Shown here: in pieces, positions 26,768 to 34,787 of the stretch
Numbering within the stretch: position 1 is the stretch's first letter
Layout: the number at the start of each line of letters is the position of its first letter
Assembly: GCA_002412965.1 (NCBI GenBank)
Contig: DHWB01000011.1
Coordinates: 516,542-580,541, forward strand
Reading direction: 5' to 3'
DNA from: Desulfomicrobium sp. UBA5193
Lineage (GTDB): Bacteria > Desulfobacterota > Desulfovibrionia > Desulfovibrionales > Desulfomicrobiaceae
DNA length: 64,000 nucleotides
Position numbers and translations under genes: made by a program
Notes under the pieces: model-generated
Databases searched by the model: none
The model's input: only the letters and a program-made list of their open reading frames with translations
Told to the model about the DNA's origin: nothing

Positions 26768-27571
26768 TCAAGGAGCAGCTGCCGTTGTAACCGGGCTGCC
26801 ATCGAGAATTTGTCCAAAATGAACGAGACTTAGGTGCGGTTGCGCGTGCAAGAGGGGCAGCAGTTGCTCCAGAAAGACAAAGGCGGCCTCGTTCATGCGC
26901 TGGTGGTGGATCATGAAGCCGGCCCTGCCCGAGGCCAGGGCCTGGTCCAGTTCGATCAGCAACGCGTCCCAACCGGCCTGGGGGCTTGCTTCCTTGCGGG
27001 TATGCAGGTCCACGTTGACGGACAGGTCCGGCAGGCCGGGCAGGCTCTGCAGCTTGTCGCCTCTGGAGCGGGAGATGGCCAGAAATCCCGCTTCAACCAG
27101 AATCTGCATTGTTTCCGTGTCGAGGCGGTTCCAGGGTGGCGTGAAGACGGGCAGGAACCGCTCTCCCAGGATGGACGCGAGCTTGTCCCGTCCACGTAGA
27201 ATGGCCCGTTTTTTCGCCTCAAATCCGGCTCCGGGTCCGAATTCCTGTTTCTTGCCCTCGCGCTGATGGTTGAGATGGTTCCAGCCGTGCTGGTGCCAGG
27301 CGAAGAGGTGGTGCTTGTCCTGAACCGCGCGGCTGATGGCGTCCCAGTGCCTCGGCGTCATCCAGGCGGGGACCAGCGCGGCGCAGAGGGGGGTATCAAA
27401 ACGGCTGAAGATGTCGAGCAAACGGTTCTGCTTGATGGAGGCAATGGCCACGTCGTCGGCCCTGAAAAAAACCGTGGCCTTGGGATGACGCTGCAAAACG
27501 TCCTGCAGGCGCGCAGGAATGTCGGCCGGAATCTGCCGCCAGAGCTGGGAGGCCTTGTTGGAAACGATCAT
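26768..27571 (-). CDS. Polysaccharide deacetylase family protein
   Basis: 267 residues of the carbohydrate esterase 4 / deacetylase superfamily. RADDVAI near 38 carries the metal-binding Asp pair, WHQHGWNH near 93-100 the His pair, and FTPPWNRLD near 144 the substrate-side motif. No signal peptide, so it acts in the cytoplasm or on lipid-linked sugar. It ends the six-gene glycan operon and overlaps the preceding glycosyltransferase gene by four bases. It may remove acetyl groups from a sugar built by its neighbours; substrate unknown. Confidence 0.85.
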   Translation of the reverse strand: MIVSNKASQLWRQIPADIPARLQDVLQRHPKATVFFRADDVAIASIKQNRLLDIFSRFDTPLCAALVPAWMTPRHWDAISRAVQDKHHLFAWHQHGWNHLNHQREGKKQEFGPGAGFEAKKRAILRGRDKLASILGERFLPVFTPPWNRLDTETMQILVEAGFLAISRSRGDKLQSLPGLPDLSVNVDLHTRKEASPQAGWDALLIELDQALASGRAGFMIHHQRMNEAAFVFLEQLLPLLHAQPHLSLVHFGQILDGSPVTTAAAP

Positions 27572-28740
27572 GAATGCACTCCCGCGCTCGCAAGTTTTCG
27601 GATAATGGCCGCGCTCTCCAGGTCGCCGCTGAGCAGCAGGGGAGTTCGGGGCCTGTCACTTTTCTTCATGGTCTGCTCCATACGCCCGGCAAGACGCTGC
27701 GGCTCCAGGTCTGCCGTTTCGAGGATGCCGAGGTATCCGGCCTCGGCCAGGGCGTTCAGGCGCATGCGCTGCTCCCGGTTCTGGTCGAAGGGGTACATGA
27801 GCCCCTGCGCGTTGCAGGCCAGCAGGTTCATGGTCGTGTTGTACCCGGCCATGCTCACGGACAGGTCGCTGGCCAGGACATGATCGGGGAAGTGCGGCGT
27901 GAAGTCCCGTATCTGGGCTCCCGGATGGTTCTTGGCGCGCTGCGCGAGACACTCCTGCACGGCGGCTCCGGCATGGGGCCCCGTGAACATGAGCAGCTGA
28001 TGGGGCAGGGTCCGGCTCAACAGAATGCTTGCCTCCAGGGTGGCCAGGAGCAGCTCGTCCCCGACGGTGCCGCTTCCGGCGCTGGCCAAAATGATGCGCG
28101 CGTCAGGGTCCAGTCCAAGCTGTGTCCTCGCGCCGCGCTTGTCCGCGGCGGTCGGTCCCTGGGCCACGTATCCCGTGTACCACACCGGACAGGTGATGTC
28201 AGCCACCCGCGCAAAAGTCTGCTCAAGGCGAATGAGCGACGGGTCGGAATGCACGAGCACTCCGTCAAAATAGGGATTGAGCCATTTGAGCACGTTGCGC
28301 TCGAACTTGGCCTGATCCTCCTTTTCTACCAAAATGTCGCGCAGGCTGCACAGGGTCGCTGCCGGCCGCACCCGCTGCCTGTTCGCGTCAAGCATGGGCA
28401 AAATCTCCCTGGCGAAGCGCTTGCGGCCAAAAGGGAACATCTCGACCAGAATGACATCCGGATTCACGGCATGGAACAGGTCAAGCAGCAGCGCCTCGCG
28501 CTCGCGCCATGTGCTCTCGAGGTCCCTGTTTTCATCCACGGTCTGGACCGACAGGAACCCGCTGTCCATTTTCAGCGCGGGCATGGCGTGGTGGCGGACG
28601 TTGTCCGGCAAGGACAAGGTCACTTCCGGTCCTCCGGTGACCAGATGCACCGTGTCCGGGGCTAGGGCGCGATCGATGGCCAGGCTGCGGAAGAGGTGGC
28701 CAATGCCGAGGACGTGCTGGGTGTAGTGCAGGATGTTCAT
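27568..28740 (-). CDS. MurG-like glycosyltransferase family protein
   Basis: 390 residues. It opens MNILHYTQHVLGIGHLFRSL, a glycine-rich turn typical of GT-B glycosyltransferases related to MurG/GT28. The C-terminal half has ILASAGSGTVGDELL and the nucleotide-sugar-binding stretch SVSMAGYNTTMNLLA. It is clearly similar to the protein encoded at 31690, so the operon contains two members of this family. Overlaps the phosphatase gene by four bases. It probably transfers a sugar to an extracellular or lipid-linked glycan; acceptor and donor unknown. Confidence 0.85.
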   Translation of the reverse strand: MNILHYTQHVLGIGHLFRSLAIDRALAPDTVHLVTGGPEVTLSLPDNVRHHAMPALKMDSGFLSVQTVDENRDLESTWREREALLLDLFHAVNPDVILVEMFPFGRKRFAREILPMLDANRQRVRPAATLCSLRDILVEKEDQAKFERNVLKWLNPYFDGVLVHSDPSLIRLEQTFARVADITCPVWYTGYVAQGPTAADKRGARTQLGLDPDARIILASAGSGTVGDELLLATLEASILLSRTLPHQLLMFTGPHAGAAVQECLAQRAKNHPGAQIRDFTPHFPDHVLASDLSVSMAGYNTTMNLLACNAQGLMYPFDQNREQRMRLNALAEAGYLGILETADLEPQRLAGRMEQTMKKSDRPRTPLLLSGDLESAAIIRKLASAGVHS

Positions 28741-29330
28741 GGGCGCTTCACGTTGGTTTGAAGGATTGAGAGGCCGGAGTTGTCCTGTCGCAAAAGATGC
28801 AGGGCGCGCTTGGCCACGCGGGCCGAATTTCCGGGCAGAAAGGGGCGGCCCTGCAGATGGTTCAGCACGATCTTGATGACGCCCAGATGCGTCACGAAGA
28901 GGATGCGCTCGCCATCCCGGCGACGGGTGACATCATCCATGGCCCGCAGGGCGCGGGCCAGGACGCTGCGGCGGCTTTCGCCACGGGGCGGAGTGAAATC
29001 CCAGCCCAAATCCTCCTGGGCCTCGACGCTGCCGGGGAAGTCCCGGCGCAGCTCCAGGATCGTCAGGCCGGTCCACTCACCCCAATCCTGTTCCCGCAGA
29101 TAGTCCGATATGTTCAAGGGGAGGTCCGGAAAAAGAAGGCGCGCGGTTTCGCATGCGCGGGACAGGGGGCTGGTCACGACAAGGTCCCAGGGGCCGTGGG
29201 CAAGCAGCAGCTCCCGCCAGGGCGCGGGCTCGAAAGCCGCGCGGTCGAGGGGGATGTCCCGGATGCCCTGGATCCGCTTGTCCCGGTTCCAGCTCGTGGG
29301 GCCGTGGCGCAGCAGGCCGATCACATTCAT
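28737..29330 (-). CDS. Histidine phosphatase (phosphoglycerate-mutase-like)
   Basis: 197 residues with the histidine-phosphatase signature LLRHGPTSWN (catalytic His9), the downstream SPLSRACETA, proton donor region EQDWGEWTG and the second active-site HLGVIKIVL. In sugar-building operons such proteins often dephosphorylate sugar or nucleotide-sugar intermediates (as CobC/GpmB-like enzymes do). The four-base overlaps on both sides show it belongs to the glycan operon. Substrate unknown. Confidence 0.88.
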   Translation of the reverse strand: MNVIGLLRHGPTSWNRDKRIQGIRDIPLDRAAFEPAPWRELLLAHGPWDLVVTSPLSRACETARLLFPDLPLNISDYLREQDWGEWTGLTILELRRDFPGSVEAQEDLGWDFTPPRGESRRSVLARALRAMDDVTRRRDGERILFVTHLGVIKIVLNHLQGRPFLPGNSARVAKRALHLLRQDNSGLSILQTNVKRP

Positions 29331-30448
29331 GACCGCCTCCGGGAGCAGATCGCTTCCATGATCGCAAACATGGCGTGGTAGTTGGCGGTCATGTCGTGTT
29401 CCCGCAGAACCCGTTCTCTGGCCTGGCGGCTGTAGCGGATGCGCAGCTCCTGATTTGTCAGCAGGGTGGACAGGGCGCCAGCGAACTGCGGTATGGAAAA
29501 GGGTGGGACAATGCTCCCGCTTTCCCCATCGGCCACCACCTCCGGCGCGCCGTCATGGCTGGTGGCGACCACGGGCAACCCGCAGCACTGCGCCTCCAGA
29601 TAGACCATGCCCAGGGATTCGTTGATGCCGGGGAAGGCGAAGACATCCCCGGCCTGATACCAGGCATGCATGTCCTGCGGTGCGATGCGCCCGGCAAAGG
29701 TGTGGGCCTGCGGCAGGATCTCCCTGGCCCGTGTTTCCAGCCGCTCCCGGCCCGCCCCGTCGCCGAGGATCAGGAGGTGCAGGTCCGGAATTTCGGGCAA
29801 AAGGCGCGCGCAGGCTTCCATGACAAAGGCGATGCCGTCCTCCTTCACGCCGGGGCGCATCATGGCTGCCGTGACCACGACCCGTTTGCCCTCGATCCGC
29901 AAGTGCGTGCGCGTCCGTTCTCGAACGGCCGGGTCCACGGGAAAAACCTCGGTGCGGATGCCGGGGCGGATATAGGTGATGCGTTCAGGCGGCAGCAGGC
30001 GGCCCAGGTTCTGGACGTCGCGAAGCTTGTTGACGAAGACCATGTCCGCCCTTTTCAGCGCCCGCCTGTTGAGATGAAAGCCGGCCCAGGTCTTGAGCCG
30101 CTTGCGATACTTGGTGGCATAGGACGCGGCCAGGATGAAATAGGGAATTTGTGCGCGCCGTGAAAGGACCGGGCCGATGATGTCCGGCCCCCGGTAGTAG
30201 CTATGGTAGGTCAGCCAGCAGTCGGGCCGCTCGCGCTTGAGCGTCATGTCCGCCCGCAACGCTTCGCGCAGGGCGCCCGGCCAGGCTTTGGGGCGCAGGT
30301 AGATCCATTCCATGGACAGATTCATGGGCAGGATCACTTCGTGGCCCTCGGCCTGCATGGCCGCGCGCACATCCCGGGCGATGGAGACCAGCCCGGAAGA
30401 GCGGACGTGGTCCAGGGCGCGAAAAGACGGATAGTAGGCGACGCGCAT
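29327..30448 (-). CDS. Glycosyltransferase family 4
   Basis: 373 residues, GT-B fold. Early SSGLVSIARDVRAAMQAEGH is the acceptor-side glycine-poor start; the C-terminal donor site includes LLILGDGAGRERLE and FAFPGINESLGMVYLEAQCCGLPVVA, the GT4 E-x7-E signature region. It probably adds a hexose from a nucleotide sugar. The start overlaps nothing upstream: six bases separate it from the next glycosyltransferase. Confidence 0.9.
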   Translation of the reverse strand: MRVAYYPSFRALDHVRSSGLVSIARDVRAAMQAEGHEVILPMNLSMEWIYLRPKAWPGALREALRADMTLKRERPDCWLTYHSYYRGPDIIGPVLSRRAQIPYFILAASYATKYRKRLKTWAGFHLNRRALKRADMVFVNKLRDVQNLGRLLPPERITYIRPGIRTEVFPVDPAVRERTRTHLRIEGKRVVVTAAMMRPGVKEDGIAFVMEACARLLPEIPDLHLLILGDGAGRERLETRAREILPQAHTFAGRIAPQDMHAWYQAGDVFAFPGINESLGMVYLEAQCCGLPVVATSHDGAPEVVADGESGSIVPPFSIPQFAGALSTLLTNQELRIRYSRQARERVLREHDMTANYHAMFAIMEAICSRRRS

Positions 30449-30454
30449 GGGTTC

Positions 30455-31693
30455 CTAGAGGTGGGTCAGGTTGCGGTACAGCGTGACCAGTTCTTCAATC
30501 AATTTCTTGTTGTCGAAAACCTGAATGACCCGCTCCCTGGCCGCGGGGATGATCCGCTCACGCAAGGGCTGGTCGGTGACGATGCGCTTCAGGGCTGCGG
30601 CCAGCTCCTCCGGCTTGGTGGCGTCGACCAGGAGCCCCGTCTGCTCATGGCCCACCAGTTCCGGGATGCCCGACACCCGCGTGCCGATGACAGGCACGCC
30701 GAGCGCCATGCTCTCGGCCAGGACGTTGGGAATGCCGTCCCGATCGCCGCTTGCCGCGACCCTGCAGCCGAGCACGAAGCAGTCGGCATGCTGGAAGTGC
30801 TCCAGCACCTGCTCATGGGCCAGGGTGCCGGCCAGGGTGACGTGATTTTCCAGGCCGAGGGCCTTGATGCGATTTTCGATGAGTCCCTTGTCATCGCCAT
30901 CGCCGATCAGGACGTAGCGGAAGGGAAATCCTTCCCGGGCCAGCAATGCCATGGCTTCGAGGATATCCGGGATGCCCTTTTTCTCCACGAAGCGGGCGAT
31001 GGTCATGAAGGTGTAGGGCGGGGTAGGGGTGTGCGTGACCGCGTGGGCGAAAAAGAGCTTCAGGTCGATGCCGTGGTACACGCAGTGCACCTCATGCCGA
31101 TGATCAACCAGATCCTCCAGGTACTTCTTGTTGTATTTCGTGCAGGTGACCACAAAGCGGGCCTTGGCGATCTTTTCGGCGATCTGCAGCTTGTCCGAGG
31201 TGTAGATATCCTTGGCGTGGGCCGTGAAGCTGAAAGGGATGCCGCTCATTTCGGACGCGAACATGGCCACGGAGGTCGGGCTGTGCGCAAAATGAGCGTG
31301 CAGATGGGCTATGTTTTTGTCTTCGGCGTGGTGGACCAGGTATCCTGCCTGAAAAAAATGCTTGAAGGTCATGAAGTTGCGGTTGCGCAGGAACCGCTTC
31401 CAGGCAAGGCGGAAAGCCTTGGCATACCCGGCGGAAAATTTGAGGGCGGTGCTGACGTTGGGCCACACGAAACGGTGCAGGGAGATCCAGAATTCCGAGG
31501 GCAAGTAGGTCACCTTGGCCTTGATGGCCTGCACCGACTTGTGGGTGAAATTCTCCCGGGGGTGGCGCATGGAGAAGATATGCACGGTCAGCCCCTGCTC
31601 TTCGAGCAGTCGGATCTCATTGGAAATAAAGGTCTCGGAGATGCGCGGGTATCCTTTCAAGACCATGCCCATGACGGGCTTTGTCTGTGTCAT
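30455..31693 (-). CDS. Glycosyltransferase family 4
   Basis: 412 residues, GT-B fold. Donor-site motifs ARFVEKKGIPDILEA, RYVLIGDGDDKGLIE and the E-x7-E-like region VLAESMALGVPVIGTRVSGIPE are all present. The N-terminal HLHAHFAHSPTS segment is typical of GT4 enzymes acting in exopolysaccharide operons. The start overlaps the end of the preceding gene by four bases. Specificity unknown. Confidence 0.92.
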   Translation of the reverse strand: MTQTKPVMGMVLKGYPRISETFISNEIRLLEEQGLTVHIFSMRHPRENFTHKSVQAIKAKVTYLPSEFWISLHRFVWPNVSTALKFSAGYAKAFRLAWKRFLRNRNFMTFKHFFQAGYLVHHAEDKNIAHLHAHFAHSPTSVAMFASEMSGIPFSFTAHAKDIYTSDKLQIAEKIAKARFVVTCTKYNKKYLEDLVDHRHEVHCVYHGIDLKLFFAHAVTHTPTPPYTFMTIARFVEKKGIPDILEAMALLAREGFPFRYVLIGDGDDKGLIENRIKALGLENHVTLAGTLAHEQVLEHFQHADCFVLGCRVAASGDRDGIPNVLAESMALGVPVIGTRVSGIPELVGHEQTGLLVDATKPEELAAALKRIVTDQPLRERIIPAARERVIQVFDNKKLIEELVTLYRNLTHL

Positions 31694-32865
31694 GCGTGTG
31701 CTCCAAAGCTTTTGATGCGGGTGTTGATGATGTCGAAGGCGGTCATGGGAAAGGCTTTGAGGGCCTCTTCATACGTTTCGGCGTTTGCGAGCAGGGTTTC
31801 GATGCGGTCAAGCATGGGACCCGCTTCCACGGTTTCCCAGGGAATGTATTCCAGCAGGCCCTTCTCGGCGAAGATGCGGGCCCGAATGAGCTGCTCCTCG
31901 CGCGGGGTGCTGCGCGGGATGATCAAAGACGGACGGGCCGCGCAGACAATTTCGCACATGGTGTTGTAGCCGCCCATGGAGACTACGCAATCGGCGGCCA
32001 GGATGGCCCTTTCCATCTTGCGATAGAATTTGCAGATGCGCACCTTGAGCTTGCGCGCCCTGGCCGCGAGCTGGTCGTACAAGTTCTCGGCCAGCATGGG
32101 GCCGGTCACGATCATGGATTTGAAGGGCTGATGGGGCAGGGCTTCGAGCATGGACAGGTAGGTGTCCACGACCTTGTACCCATCACCGCCACCACCCGTG
32201 GTCACCAACACAAATTTTTCGTCCGGCGCGATGCTCATGCTGCGCCGGATACGGGCGCGATGTTGAGAGCGCGGGATCTGCCTGGGGATATAGCCGGTGA
32301 AATGCATCTTTGCGGCGATATGTGCGGGAATTTCGTATTCGCGGATGGGGTCGTAAATATCCCTGCTTCCGTACACCCATATCTCGGAATAGAGCGTGTC
32401 GAGCGCTTCATAGATGTTCTTTGCACGCCATTCCGTGATGGTGCTCCCGGAGCTGTCCATGATATCGCGCAGGCCCAGCACAACCTGGGTTTCGGGGCTG
32501 TGTTCGCGTAGCCAGCGCAGGGTCGCGACCACTTCGCGCTTGAGGCCGAGCGGGGCCTTGTCGACCAGAAACAGTGAGGGCTTGAAGGCCTTGGCCGTGG
32601 CCAAAATGATGTTCTGGCGGATGGCCAGGGCCATCTCGGGCTCGACCTTGATTGAATGGGGCACGTAGAGGTCATTATTCTGCTTGATCATGCCCGGAAT
32701 GCGCACAAAATCGATGCCGTGAGGAAAATCGAACCGGCCGACAATGGGCGAACCGGTCAGGATGATGATGTTGTGCTCCTCATTCAGGATGTTCTGAGCC
32801 AGAGCCATGCTCCGCCGGATATGCCCGAGGCCGTAAGTGTCGTGGGAGTACATGAGGATGTTCAT
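31690..32865 (-). CDS. MurG-like glycosyltransferase family protein, first gene of glycan operon
   Basis: 391 residues. It opens MNILMYSHDTYGLGHIRRSM, the same glycine-rich start as the protein encoded at 27568, and has VLVTTGGGGDGYKVVD and CVVSMGGYNTMCEIVC, the donor-binding region of GT28-like enzymes. First gene of a six-gene operon that runs to 26768, with overlaps of four bases or gaps under ten throughout. AGGA lies upstream of the start. Operon contents suggest synthesis of a secreted or surface polysaccharide; no polymerase, flippase or export gene is in the operon. Confidence 0.88.
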   Translation of the reverse strand: MNILMYSHDTYGLGHIRRSMALAQNILNEEHNIIILTGSPIVGRFDFPHGIDFVRIPGMIKQNNDLYVPHSIKVEPEMALAIRQNIILATAKAFKPSLFLVDKAPLGLKREVVATLRWLREHSPETQVVLGLRDIMDSSGSTITEWRAKNIYEALDTLYSEIWVYGSRDIYDPIREYEIPAHIAAKMHFTGYIPRQIPRSQHRARIRRSMSIAPDEKFVLVTTGGGGDGYKVVDTYLSMLEALPHQPFKSMIVTGPMLAENLYDQLAARARKLKVRICKFYRKMERAILAADCVVSMGGYNTMCEIVCAARPSLIIPRSTPREEQLIRARIFAEKGLLEYIPWETVEAGPMLDRIETLLANAETYEEALKAFPMTAFDIINTRIKSFGAHA

Positions 32866-33179
32866 GGGAGATCCTGAAGGCGGATTGCAGGGTTCGACAT
32901 CTGAAAGATCAAAAAAATCAACTTTTCCAAAAAGATCCGTTCAATTTTCCGCAGGAGGAGACGGTCTTTTTCTTGACGCGTGCAACTCCTCGATAATTCG
33001 GCCTCATGGAGATGTGCGGTATTTTATCCCCTTAAAAAATAAACATAAATGAGGCAGGGCTGGTGCGCAATTCAAAAAGCGTGTGAGAGCTTCTTGAAAT
33101 AATAATCTTTTTGATTTCAAACGGATGTTGTATTGAGTTGTTGATGCGGTCACAATCGTTAGGCATAATCAGAGGCGAT
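32866..33179. other. AT-rich divergent intergenic region
   Basis: 314 bases between two divergent genes, the glycan operon and the secreted deacetylase. It is AT-rich compared with its flanks and should carry both promoters. I found no convincing -35/-10 pair at correct spacing, no long inverted repeat and no supported small gene. Confidence 0.5.
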
Positions 33180-34205
33180 ATGAAGTTCTCGAAGACAGTA
33201 TGCATCTGGTTGTTCGCCATGTCCGTCATGGTCATGGGCGGGACTGCGTTGGCCGAACAAGGTTCCAGCGCCTTGCTGCATGGGCTGTGGTCCGAGGCCG
33301 AGCTGGCCGGAACTCCGGCGGACCATCTGGTGACCCGGCCCTATTCCAAACCCGCCGACCTGTCTCCGCCGGATCGCGTCCAGCCCCTTGTTCAGCCGGG
33401 CTTCACTCCTCAGCGGCTGCGCGGAGTGATCCGCCGGGTCAAAATCGCGGACGGCGAGAAGGTGCTGGCCCTGACCTTCGACCTGTGCGAGCGGGCCAGC
33501 AACCGCACGGGCTACCGGACCGAGATCGTCAATCATCTGCGCCGTCGGGGCGTCGCGGCCACGTTCTTTGCCGGGGGCAAGTGGATGCGTTCCCATCCCA
33601 TGCAGACCATGCAGCTCATGGCCGACCCGCTCTTTGAATTTGGCAACCACTCCTGGACCCACGCCAACCTGGCCCTCATGGACGAAGAGGAAACCCGCGA
33701 ACAGGTGCTGTGGACCCAAGGCCAGTACGAGACTTTGCGCGAGAAGCTGGCGCTCCTGGCCGCGAGTCGCGGCCTTGAGGGGCAGATGTCCCATGTTCCG
33801 GAGTCCATGGCCGTGTTCCGTCTGCCCTATGGCCGCAACTCCGCCGCCACCCTCGATTATCTGGCGCGCATGGGGCTGCCCGTCGTGCAGTGGGATGTGC
33901 TCGGCGAAGGCGGGGCAGGTTCGGCGCGGGATGTGGCCCTGCGCGCGGTCAAGGAAGTCCGGCCAGGGTCCATCGTGCTCATGCACGCCAACGCCGTCCC
34001 CAAGCTGACGCATGAGATTGTTCCGATTTTCGTGGATGAACTGCAGCGCCAGGGCTGGAGTTTTGTGACTGTCAGCGGGCTGCTCGCCCTGGGCGAGGCC
34101 GAAGCCGTGCAGGACGGCTATTTTGAAAAGCCGGGCGACAACACGCAGTTCGACACGGGCTATCCGGGCAAGGGGACCCTGCATCCAGTTTATGGCCGGA
34201 AATAG
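33180..34205 (+). CDS. Secreted polysaccharide deacetylase
   Basis: 341 residues. A signal peptide (SKTVCIWLFAMSVMVMGGTALA) is followed by a carbohydrate esterase 4 domain: LTFDLCERAS near 95-104 (the usual TFDDG region, with Leu-Cys in place of Asp-Gly), FGNHSWTHANL with the His-x3-His metal ligands, and FRLPYGRNS as the third motif. Of the usual Asp pair only one Asp is plainly visible, so metal binding may differ. The start at 33180 is preceded by AGAGG; an upstream start would give a long non-signal extension. It probably modifies cell wall or extracellular polysaccharide and may work with the divergent glycan operon. Confidence 0.85.
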   Translation: MKFSKTVCIWLFAMSVMVMGGTALAEQGSSALLHGLWSEAELAGTPADHLVTRPYSKPADLSPPDRVQPLVQPGFTPQRLRGVIRRVKIADGEKVLALTFDLCERASNRTGYRTEIVNHLRRRGVAATFFAGGKWMRSHPMQTMQLMADPLFEFGNHSWTHANLALMDEEETREQVLWTQGQYETLREKLALLAASRGLEGQMSHVPESMAVFRLPYGRNSAATLDYLARMGLPVVQWDVLGEGGAGSARDVALRAVKEVRPGSIVLMHANAVPKLTHEIVPIFVDELQRQGWSFVTVSGLLALGEAEAVQDGYFEKPGDNTQFDTGYPGKGTLHPVYGRK

Positions 34206-34322
34206 AAGATAGATTCAAAGTCCTTGAAGGTAGGGTCGGAGCGCGGGCGCGTTTTTGGAAATTGGTGATGGCCTGAAAAAATGATAATTTTTTGTTTCCG
34301 GAACAGGAGATTCTTTTCAATG

Positions 34323-34337
34323 GCAGACATTGTCTGC
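34323..34337. promoter_or_regulatory. Perfect palindrome upstream of response regulator
   Basis: GCAGACA-T-TGTCTGC, two exact 7-base arms around one base, 37 bases before the ATG of the response-regulator gene. Position and symmetry suggest an operator. No similar copy was noticed elsewhere in the window. Confidence 0.4.
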
Positions 34338-34374
34338 TATGGAACAAGAAATAATGAACTTCCGGGAGGCAGCC

Positions 34375-34734
34375 ATGGACAGAAAGACCGTTTTGGTCAT
34401 TGATGACGAGGCGCATGTGCGCATGCTCTATGCCGAGGAATTGCGAGCGCAAGGGTATGACGCGGCCGATTCGGATGGGACCGAGGATCCGCTTGAGCTG
34501 GTGGAAAAACACAATCCCGCGCTGATCATTCTCGATATCAAGCTCGGCGCCTTGTCCGGGCTTGATCTGCTGCAGATAATCCGCAGCAGGCACGCTACGT
34601 TGCCCATCATTCTCTGCACCGCCTATGACAGCTTCCGCATCGATCTCAAATCCATCGCCGCCGATGCCTACGTGGTCAAATCCTACGACAGCAAGGAATT
34701 GATGCAGAAGGTTCGCGAACTCCTTTCAAAATAA
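34375..34734 (+). CDS. Single-domain response regulator
   Basis: 119 residues, a receiver domain alone. Acidic pair DD at 10-11, phosphoacceptor Asp54 in IILDIKLG, the conserved Thr in LCTAYD and Lys in VVKSYD. It carries no output domain, so it acts by protein contact, in a phosphorelay or as a CheY-like protein. The start at 34375 has GGGAGG directly upstream. No kinase gene is adjacent; the palindrome at 34323 may regulate it. Confidence 0.93.
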   Translation: MDRKTVLVIDDEAHVRMLYAEELRAQGYDAADSDGTEDPLELVEKHNPALIILDIKLGALSGLDLLQIIRSRHATLPIILCTAYDSFRIDLKSIAADAYVVKSYDSKELMQKVRELLSK

Positions 34735-34735
34735 A

Positions 34736-34786
34736 AGCGCCCACGGACGGCTCGGCTGTCCGCAGGCGCTGCCCGGCGAAACCGGG
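34736..34786. terminator. Two hairpins between convergent genes
   Basis: A long imperfect stem (AGCGCC at 34736 with GGCGCT at 34765, plus an inner CGGAC/GTCCG) is followed by CCCGG-CGAAA-CCGGG at 34772-34786. They fill the space between convergent stop codons at 34734 and 34788. There is no T run, so termination may be weak or Rho-independent pairing may simply block read-through. Confidence 0.5.
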
Positions 34787-34787
34787 T

